Made by a program: the position numbers and the translations under genes. The notes beneath the pieces were generated by a model that made no database searches, had not been told where the DNA came from, and worked only from the letters and a program-made list of their open reading frames with translations. Positions 6,226 through 11,086 of a DNA stretch of 11,086 nucleotides are shown here, in pieces. Origin of the DNA: Brachybacterium sp. (lineage in GTDB: Bacteria > Actinomycetota > Actinomycetes > Actinomycetales > Dermabacteraceae). The first letter of the stretch is position 1; each line of letters opens with the position of its first letter. The DNA is taken from NCBI GenBank assembly GCA_027322375.1, contig DAHVRS010000372.1, positions 1-11,086 on the forward strand, in the 5' to 3' direction.

Positions 6226-6274
6226 GGCGCCGCCGATGCCCACGGTCCGGGAAAGCTGTCCGGGGTCTGCGCAC

Positions 6275-6856
6275 TCAGGCGTCGGGCGTTGCGTCCTCCT
6301 CGCGAAGACGCGGCTCCACCCGGTTCTTGGGCAGGTAGCCGGCCTTGTCGGCGTAGAACGCACGGATCCGGTCCATGTCCGCACGCACGTCCTCGGTCAT
6401 CTCCATGCTCGGCCCGAGACCGCAGGTCATCGTCGTGCGATCCACATAGCCGAGCGTCACCGGCAGCCCGGTCGCGCGCGCCACCCGGTGGAAGCCCGAC
6501 TTCCAGTGCGTGTGCGCGCCGCGCGTCCCGTCGGGCGTGATGACCAGGCCGAACACCTTGCCCGCGCGCACCAGCTCGATCACCTGCCCCACCACCTCTG
6601 CGGGTGCCCTGCGGTCCACCGGGATCCCGCCGAGGGCGCGCATGAGCGGTGCTCGCCACGAGGTGAACAGGGTGTGCTTCCCGAGCCAGCGCAGCGGGAT
6701 CCGCAGCCGCCATGCGATCGCGAGCATGAGCACGAAGTCCCAGTTCGAGGTGTGCGGGGCGCCGATGATCACCGTGGGCTTGGTCGGCGCGGTCGAGGGC
6801 GCGAGCCGCCACGGGCTGAGGGTCCAGAACGCACTGGCGAGAAGGCGACGAAGCAT
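6275..6856 (-). CDS. PlsC-like 1-acylglycerol-3-phosphate acyltransferase family protein
   Basis: The 193-aa product carries the four acyltransferase blocks of the PlsC/LPLAT family. These are APHTSNWDFVLM with the catalytic H35 and D40 (HxxxxD), the WLGKHTLF segment (57-64) with LMRALGGIPVDR (71-82), the TPDGTRG block (107-113), and the GLPVTLGYVDR strand. Such enzymes transfer an acyl chain to glycerol-phosphate-derived or related acceptors at the inner face of the membrane. It is shorter than typical PlsC (about 240 aa) and belongs to a compact subgroup often of unknown acceptor, so lysophosphatidic acid acylation is not assured. I chose ATG 6856 because the family's LRRLLASAFW start follows it. 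GTG 6883 is an in-frame alternative, and neither has a strong ribosome site. A G-rich tract (6928-6898) lies just upstream on the coding strand. Confidence 0.88.
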   Translation of the reverse strand: MLRRLLASAFWTLSPWRLAPSTAPTKPTVIIGAPHTSNWDFVLMLAIAWRLRIPLRWLGKHTLFTSWRAPLMRALGGIPVDRRAPAEVVGQVIELVRAGKVFGLVITPDGTRGAHTHWKSGFHRVARATGLPVTLGYVDRTTMTCGLGPSMEMTEDVRADMDRIRAFYADKAGYLPKNRVEPRLREEDATPDA

Positions 6857-6897
6857 GGGCTCACGGTAAGCGACGCGCGTCACGAAGGGCAGGCAGT

Positions 6898-6928
6898 CCC
6901 ACGCCCCGCCTCCCCATGCCCCGCCCCC
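6898..6928 (-). other. Putative G-quadruplex tract upstream of the acyltransferase
   Basis: Read on the minus strand, runs of 5, 4, 4, 4 and 3 G lie within 31 bases, with loops of 1, 3 and 4 nt between the first four runs. This satisfies the G3+N1-7 quadruplex pattern. It lies 42-72 nt upstream of the acyltransferase ATG (6856) and would be in its leader if the genes are co-transcribed with arfB. Confidence 0.6.
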
Positions 6929-6969
6929 AGGCTCCGCAGTTCCTTGCGACGCAGGCAGAGCTCGGGCTC

Positions 6970-7410
6970 TTACTCGTGTCCGGGACGCCGGCGCGTGCGC
7001 TTGAGCTCGGAGCGGCGCTGCTTCGCCTCGAGGCGCCGACGCTGCGAGCCGCGGGTGGGCCGCGTGGGTCGGCGCGGCACCGGCGGGGCGAGCGACTCGC
7101 GCAGCAGGCCAGCGAGACGCTCCCGAGCCGCCCGACGGTTCTGCCGCTGGGAGCGCTGCTCGGACGCGGTCACGGTGAGCACGGTCCCGTCCAGCCGAGG
7201 CGAGAGCACGGCAAGGAGCCGCTGGCGCTGCGTCTCGTCCAGCGCGGTGGTGGCGGCGAGGTCCAGGCTCAGCTGCACGCGCGAGTCGGTGGTGTTCACG
7301 CCCTGCCCGCCCGGGCCGGAGGCATGGGAGAAGCGCTCGACGAGCTCCGCCGCGGGGACCCGCAGGCCGCGGGGCGCCCCCGGCCCGGGCATCACGAGCA
7401 GGTCATCCAT
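6970..7410 (-). CDS. arfB: Alternative ribosome-rescue factor ArfB-like peptidyl-tRNA hydrolase
   Basis: ArfB (YaeJ) frees ribosomes stalled at the 3' end of truncated mRNA by hydrolysing peptidyl-tRNA in the P site. The 146-aa product fits in length and layout. A short catalytic domain carries SGPGGQGVNTTDSRVQL, with the GGQ at residues 34-36. Next is the WT-like segment QRSQRQNRRAARERL (85-99). The C-terminal tail is strongly basic (RRPTRPTRGSQRRRLEAK, then KQRRSELKRTRRR) and is the kind that enters the mRNA channel. It lacks the codon-recognition domain of RF1/RF2. ATG 7410 is preceded by GGGGGC and, further up, GGGAG. The stop is TAA (6972-6970). It is divergent from the CPBP-type gene and is probably the first gene of the minus-strand cluster. 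Confidence 0.94.
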   Translation of the reverse strand: MDDLLVMPGPGAPRGLRVPAAELVERFSHASGPGGQGVNTTDSRVQLSLDLAATTALDETQRQRLLAVLSPRLDGTVLTVTASEQRSQRQNRRAARERLAGLLRESLAPPVPRRPTRPTRGSQRRRLEAKQRRSELKRTRRRPGHE

Positions 7411-7499
7411 GCCCCCAGTCTCCCGCACCTGTCTCCTGCGGGGCGGCGGAGGCGGTGGATGCCGGGACAGGCACGCCGGGGCAGGGCAGGATGGGGTCC

Positions 7500-8345
7500 A
7501 TGGGGACGCCAACGGGGGATGGGAACCACCACGACGACAGGGTCGGCGGCGCAGCGGACGCCACAGCCGACGGGACTGCGGGTGCCGCACCAGGCACCAG
7601 GGCCGACGGGACAGCGAGAGCGGGTCTGCCTCGCCAGCGCCTGCTCACCTGGGATCCCGGCACCGACATCCTCATCGCGCTGCTCACCCTGCTCGGCTTC
7701 TGGGCCTGCTACTGGGCCGGCACCACGCTCCACCCCGCCTTCCTCTACGCCGGGATCCTCGTGCTCGGCACGCTCGTGCCCGCCTGGACGGTGCTGCGCC
7801 GGCGGCGCGAGGGCCTCGTCGGGCTGGGCCTGACCCAGCACCATCTGCGACGCGCGCTGCTGATCTCCGCAGTGCTCGGTGCGGGCTCTGCCTACCAGCT
7901 CGTCACCATCGCCCACGAGCAGGGCGTGGGGCTGCTGCCGCACCTGCTGGCGAACCTCGTGGTGCTGTGGGAGCCGCTGTTCGTGTTCGGCTGGCTCTAC
8001 CTGCGCTGGGAGCGGGCCTTCGGGGTTCTGCCCGCGATCGTGCTGGTGGGCGCCGGGTTCGCCCTGCAGCACGTGGGCAGCGTCCCGCTCGGCGCGGCGA
8101 CCTCCTTCGGCATCTTCGCGCTGGTGTTCGCCGTCCTCTTCGCGCTGGTGCGGAACCTGCTCGTGCTGTGGCCGCTGTTCTACCCGGTCGCGAGCGGGAT
8201 CGGGACGCTGCAGGCCGGCTTCCAGATGGGCTGGGATGACGTCCTGATCGGCGCGGCGGCGATGCTCGCCCAGGTGCTGATCCTCGTCGCCGTCGCCCGC
8301 AGCCCCTCGAGGGCTGGCCAGGCGGGCGCACCGGGAGCACGATGA
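7500..8345 (+). CDS. CPBP-type intramembrane protein
   Basis: The product is 281 aa. The first 45 residues are hydrophilic and Gly/Ala-rich, and are followed by about seven hydrophobic helices from residue 56. It matches an actinobacterial subgroup of the CPBP (CAAX/Abi, bacteriocin-processing) intramembrane protease family, with EPLFVFGWLYLRWERAFG (158-175) at motif 1 and GFALQHVGSVPLG (186-198) at motif 2. The usual EExxxR is changed: the first Glu (E158) and the motif 2 His (H191) remain, but the second Glu is Pro and the Arg is not in register. Motif 3 (a His/Asn helix) is not obvious (LWPLFYPVAS). Protease activity is therefore doubtful. I chose ATG 7500, with AGGA 8 nt upstream; ATG 7491 and GTG 7455 are in-frame alternatives. 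Its TGA is followed 4 bp later by the next gene, suggesting translational coupling. Confidence 0.82.
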   Translation: MGTPTGDGNHHDDRVGGAADATADGTAGAAPGTRADGTARAGLPRQRLLTWDPGTDILIALLTLLGFWACYWAGTTLHPAFLYAGILVLGTLVPAWTVLRRRREGLVGLGLTQHHLRRALLISAVLGAGSAYQLVTIAHEQGVGLLPHLLANLVVLWEPLFVFGWLYLRWERAFGVLPAIVLVGAGFALQHVGSVPLGAATSFGIFALVFAVLFALVRNLLVLWPLFYPVASGIGTLQAGFQMGWDDVLIGAAAMLAQVLILVAVARSPSRAGQAGAPGAR

Positions 8346-8349
8346 GGGC

Positions 8350-8664
8350 ATGGCTGATCACAAGAACATCCTCTCCGCCGACCAGATCACCGAGGCCGCG
8401 CTCACCGGCTGGCGACAGGACGGGCAGAGCCTCATCGCCCGCTTCGCCACCGGCGACTTCGCGACCGGGCTCGCGCTCGTCGCCGGCCTCGGCGCCGCCG
8501 CCGAGGAGGTCAATCACCACCCCGATGTGCTGCTGACCTATCCGGAGGTGACCGTGACCCTCTCCAGCCACGACGTGGGCGGGGTGACCTCCCGCGACGT
8601 GAACCTCGCCCGCACGATCACCGACCTCGCCGCCGAGCTCGGCATCGCCCCCGCCCCCGCCTGA
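8350..8664 (+). CDS. Pterin-4a-carbinolamine dehydratase
   Basis: This 104-aa enzyme dehydrates 4a-hydroxytetrahydropterin in tetrahydropterin recycling (EC 4.2.1.96). Homologues also act in pterin or molybdopterin metabolism. The family signature is complete: EEVNHHPDVLLTYPEVTVTL (52-71), then SSHDVGGVTSRDVNLA (72-87). These contain the active-site His-His-Pro, the second His and the trailing Asp. The length is normal for the family. ATG 8350 lies 4 bp after the stop of the CPBP-type gene; GAGGG just before the ATG overlaps that stop region, so translation is probably coupled. No aromatic amino-acid hydroxylase is present in the window to name its partner. Confidence 0.95.
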   Translation: MADHKNILSADQITEAALTGWRQDGQSLIARFATGDFATGLALVAGLGAAAEEVNHHPDVLLTYPEVTVTLSSHDVGGVTSRDVNLARTITDLAAELGIAPAPA

Positions 8665-8703
8665 CCCCGCACCGGAGCACCGCACTGAACGCGTTCGTCG
8701 GTG

Positions 8704-8729
8704 CGTGCGGGCCTCTCGCTGCCCGCACG
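8704..8729 (+). terminator. Strong hairpin after the dehydratase gene
   Basis: CGTGCGGGC (8704-8712) and GCCCGCACG (8721-8729) form a perfect 9-bp GC-rich stem with an 8-nt loop, 39 bp after the dehydratase stop. There is no T tract, as is common in high-GC actinobacteria. It probably ends the CPBP-dehydratase transcript. Confidence 0.6.
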
Positions 8730-8798
8730 AGCCCTGCGACAGCGCAGGTCAGAGGAATGAATCGGGCGAAAGGGGTGGTCGGCGGCCCTGAATCCGCG

Positions 8799-8804
8799 TA
8801 AGGT
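8799..8804 (+). promoter_or_regulatory. Possible -10 element (TAAGGT) for hppA
   Basis: TAAGGT fits the TANNNT -10 pattern and would start the hppA transcript near 8811, giving a leader of about 70 nt. The -35 region is poor (TGGTCG at 8776-8781, 17-bp spacing). The same hexamer is found just before the PAP2 gene. Confidence 0.35.
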
Positions 8805-8809
8805 TCCGA

Positions 8810-8845
8810 GACCGGTCCTGCCCTCATCGTCGAGCCCGACCGGTC
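8810..8845 (+). promoter_or_regulatory. Paired GACCGGTC palindromes in the hppA leader
   Basis: The self-complementary octamer GACCGGTC occurs at 8810-8817 and 8838-8845, starting right after the suggested -10. As DNA the copies could be two operator sites 28 bp apart. As RNA they can pair with each other in an 8-bp stem with a 20-nt loop ahead of the ribosome site (GGAGG, 8873-8877). Confidence 0.5.
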
Positions 8846-8882
8846 GAAGGACCCTGACCCACGACGACGTGCGGAGGACCTC

Positions 8883-10901
8883 ATGAACCCCGATCCTGTC
8901 CTGCTCTCCCCAGCAAGCCTCACCACCGTGGCCGTGATCGTGGTGATCTCCCTCATCGCCGTCGCGATGGCGCTGCGATTCCGCACCGAGGTGCTGCGAG
9001 CCGGGACCGGCACCGCGGCGATGAACGAGATCGCCGGGGCCGTGCAGGAAGGGGCCGCCGCTTACCTCCGCCGCCAGCTGCGCACCCTCGCCGTCTTCGC
9101 GGTGATCGCCGTCGTGCTCCTCCTGCTGCTGCCCACCCACGGTGCCACCGGCGCCGAGGGCTGGCTGCTGCGCGGCGCCCGCTCGATCGCGTTCGTCGTC
9201 GGCGCCGCGTTCTCGGGCCTGATCGGCTACCTCGGCATGTGGCTCGCCGTCCGCGCGAACGTGCGCGTCGCCGCCGCCGCACACGAGAACGGCCGCGATC
9301 CGGCGATGCTGCTCGCCGTCCGCACCGGCGCCTGCGTCGGCATGGCCACGATCGGCTTCGGCCTCCTCGGCGCGGGCGCGGTCGTGCTGATCTTCCGCGG
9401 CAACGCCCCGCTGGTCCTCGAGGGCTTCGGCTTCGGTGCCGCGATGGTCGCGATGTTCATGCGCGTCGGCGGCGGCATCTTCACCAAGGCGGCAGACGTC
9501 GGCGCCGACCTCGTCGGCAAGGTCGAGCACCACATCCCCGAGGACGACCCGCGCAACGCCGCGACCATCGCGGACAACGTGGGCGACAACGTCGGCGACT
9601 GCGCCGGGATGGCGGCGGACCTCTTCGAGTCCTACGCCGTGACCCTCGTCGCCGCGTTGATCCTCGGCCGCGCCGCCTTCGGCGAGGCCGGCATGGTCTT
9701 CCCGCTCGTGGTCCCCGCGAACGGCGTGCTCACCGCACTGATCGGCATATACCTCACCACCCCCAAGCAGAACCAGAGCGCGCTGACCACGATCCGCCGC
9801 TCCTTCCTCGCCTCCGCCGCGATCTCCGCGGTGCTGTGCACGATCGCTGCGTTCCTCCACCTGCCCGGCACCTTCGCCGAGCTCGGCATCACCGAGACCA
9901 CCGCCGCGATCGACGACCCCCGGCTCATCGCCTCCGGCGCGGTCGTGATCGGGATCGCGCTCGGCGTGGCGATTCTCTACCTCACCGGCTACTACACCAG
10001 CACCGAGGACCGGCCCGTCCAGCAGGTCGCCGGCACGTCCCGCACCGGCGCCGCGACCGTGGTGCTCGCCGGCTTCTCCCTGGGCCTCGAGTCCGCGGTG
10101 TTCACCGCCCTCGTCATCGCCGCGGCCGTGTTCGGGGCGTTCCTGCTGGGCGGCGCGGGCGTCGCGGGCCTGTTCGCGATCGCGCTCGCCGGCTGCGGAC
10201 TGCTCACCACCGTCGGCGTGATCGTCGCGATGGACACCTTCGGCCCGGTCACCGACAACGCCCAGGGCATCGCCGAGATGTCCGGGGACGTGGACGGCGA
10301 GGGCGCGCAGGTCCTCACAGAGCTCGACGCCGTCGGCAACACCACCAAGGCGATCACCAAGGGCATCGCGATCGCGACCGCCGTCCTCGCCGCGACCGCC
10401 CTGTTCGGTTCCTACACCGACGCGATCCGCGAGGTGCTGGGGGAGCGCTACCAGGACTTCCTCGCCCAGTCCGTGGTCTTCGAACCGCAGACCCTCGTGG
10501 GCGTGATCATCGGCGGCGCCGTGGTGTTCCTCTTCTCCGGCCTCGCGATCAGCGCCGTGGGCCGCGCGGCAGGCGCCGTCGTGTACGAGGTGCGCCGCCA
10601 GTTCCGGAACATCGCCGGGATCATGGAGGGCACCGCGAAGCCCGAGTACGGCAAGGTCGTCGACATCGTCACCCGCGACTCGCTGCGCGAGCTCGCGACC
10701 CCGGGCCTGCTCGCCGTCGCGGCGCCCGTCGCGGTCGGGTTCGGGCTCGGCGCCCCCGCGCTCGCCGGCTATCTCGCCGGCGCCATCGCCACCGGCGTGC
10801 TCATGGCGATCCTGCTGGCGAACTCCGGTGGTGCCTGGGACAACGCGAAGAAGCTCGTCGAGGACGGTAACTTCGGCGGCAAGGGCTCCGAGGCGCACTG
10901 A
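8883..10901 (+). CDS. hppA: K+-independent H+-translocating pyrophosphatase, ended early by in-frame TGA
   Basis: Membrane pyrophosphatases hydrolyse PPi and pump H+ across the membrane through a bundle of about 16 helices. The 672 residues cover most of the family. There is the PPi-binding DVGADLVGKVE (205-215), then DDPRNAATIADNVGDNVGDC (221-240), MDTFGPVTDNAQGIAEMSG (450-468), and GNTTKA (485-490). K489 in GNTTKA marks the K+-independent class. NSGGAWDNAKK (647-657) is also present. ATG 8883 is preceded by GGAGG (8873-8877). The frame ends at TGA 10899-10901, directly after GGKGSEAH, where homologues continue with a Lys and then [11 protein letters not shown]. The missing part contains conserved PPi/Mg-binding residues and the last helices, so the 672-aa product should not be an active pump. 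Whether the stop is real, read through or an error is not known. Confidence 0.93.
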   Translation: MNPDPVLLSPASLTTVAVIVVISLIAVAMALRFRTEVLRAGTGTAAMNEIAGAVQEGAAAYLRRQLRTLAVFAVIAVVLLLLLPTHGATGAEGWLLRGARSIAFVVGAAFSGLIGYLGMWLAVRANVRVAAAAHENGRDPAMLLAVRTGACVGMATIGFGLLGAGAVVLIFRGNAPLVLEGFGFGAAMVAMFMRVGGGIFTKAADVGADLVGKVEHHIPEDDPRNAATIADNVGDNVGDCAGMAADLFESYAVTLVAALILGRAAFGEAGMVFPLVVPANGVLTALIGIYLTTPKQNQSALTTIRRSFLASAAISAVLCTIAAFLHLPGTFAELGITETTAAIDDPRLIASGAVVIGIALGVAILYLTGYYTSTEDRPVQQVAGTSRTGAATVVLAGFSLGLESAVFTALVIAAAVFGAFLLGGAGVAGLFAIALAGCGLLTTVGVIVAMDTFGPVTDNAQGIAEMSGDVDGEGAQVLTELDAVGNTTKAITKGIAIATAVLAATALFGSYTDAIREVLGERYQDFLAQSVVFEPQTLVGVIIGGAVVFLFSGLAISAVGRAAGAVVYEVRRQFRNIAGIMEGTAKPEYGKVVDIVTRDSLRELATPGLLAVAAPVAVGFGLGAPALAGYLAGAIATGVLMAILLANSGGAWDNAKKLVEDGNFGGKGSEAH

Positions 10902-11086
10902 GCCACGGTCATCGGCGACACCGTCGGCGACCCGTTCAAGGACACCGCCGGCCCGGCCATCAACCCGCTGATCAAGGTGATGAACCTGGTCGCCGTGCTC
11001 ATCGCGCCCGCCGTGGTGGGGATGAGCGCGCTGAGCGGCGAGCCGAGCCCGTGGCGCTTCGCGATCGCGGGCGTCGCCCTCGCCGC
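10902..11086 (+). pseudogene. hppA: Detached C-terminal part of hppA, in frame after the TGA
   Basis: Straight after the TGA, in the same frame, translation gives [19 protein letters not shown] (residues 1-19), then [11 protein letters not shown] and a hydrophobic helix. This is the conserved end of H+-pyrophosphatases, including the second acidic/lysine PPi-site motif (GDxxGDPFKDT). No new start codon with a ribosome site precedes it. The reading frame stays open for 61 codons to the window edge with strong G/C third positions, so the region still looks under coding constraint. The gene's true end lies outside the window. Confidence 0.9.

Noticed and set aside
6236..8239. A 667-aa plus-strand open frame
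   Set aside because: It runs antisense to the acyltransferase and arfB and out of frame with the CPBP-type gene. Its product is Arg/Pro-rich without any family similarity.
8538..10898. A 786-aa open frame on the minus strand opposite hppA
   Set aside because: It mirrors hppA codons, is rich in His/Asp/Gly/Ala repeats, has no recognisable domain or ribosome site, and is a usual antisense artefact in high-GC DNA.
10899..10924. Selenocysteine insertion at the hppA TGA
   Set aside because: A weak 5-bp stem (ACGGT/ACCGT) follows the TGA, but it is short and made of conserved coding sequence. Homologues carry Lys, not Cys or Sec, at this position.
1..11086. A defence island or new multi-gene system
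   Set aside because: No nuclease, toxin, reverse transcriptase, phage, integrase or repeat-array signatures were found. The genes are unrelated housekeeping and stress functions.

Overview
The window is about 70% GC, with strong G/C preference at third codon positions, many short transport/hydrolase genes and actinobacterial families (DUF3152, an actinobacterial PAP2, a CPBP subgroup). It looks like ordinary chromosome of a high-GC actinobacterium. A Brachybacterium-like (Dermabacteraceae) genome is my best guess, from overall impression only. I see no rRNA, tRNA, CRISPR array, phage module or insertion sequence. The longest gene-free stretch is about 218 bp (8665-8882).

Layout: (1) 1-558, minus: the start of an AlkB-type DNA/RNA dealkylase, running off the left edge. 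(2) 639-1094 and 1244-2191, plus: an OsmC/Ohr-type peroxide-reducing protein and a monoacylglycerol-lipase-like hydrolase. (3) 3251-2222, minus: a probably 5'-truncated SRPBCC protein, then an unrecognised 170-aa protein that appears to start at ATT and carries a perfect 30-bp in-frame tandem duplication. (4) 3413-4231, plus: a PAP2 membrane phosphatase-like protein, followed by a VOC/glyoxalase remnant with an internal deletion (4323-4611). (5) 7410-4637, minus: ArfB-type ribosome-rescue hydrolase, PlsC-like acyltransferase, a secreted DUF3152 metallopeptidase-like protein with a frameshift, and a PhnB-like VOC protein. (6) 7500-8664, plus: a CPBP-type membrane protein followed 4 bp later by a pterin-4a-carbinolamine dehydratase. 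(7) 8883-11086, plus: a K+-independent H+-translocating pyrophosphatase (hppA) interrupted by an in-frame TGA at 10899-10901, with the family's conserved C-terminal sequence continuing in the same frame to the window edge.

The genes do not form one pathway; they are housekeeping, stress and envelope functions. What stands out is the number of lesions: an in-frame stop in hppA, a frameshift at a C4-T-G4 run in the DUF3152 gene, an out-of-frame deletion in a VOC gene, a missing N-terminus in the SRPBCC gene, an ATT where a start codon should be, and several exact short tandem duplications. Either the assembly has errors here or this strain is accumulating small indels and stops. I did not find a convincing new multi-gene system. 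The most informative targets are the hppA TGA and the ATT-initiated gene.
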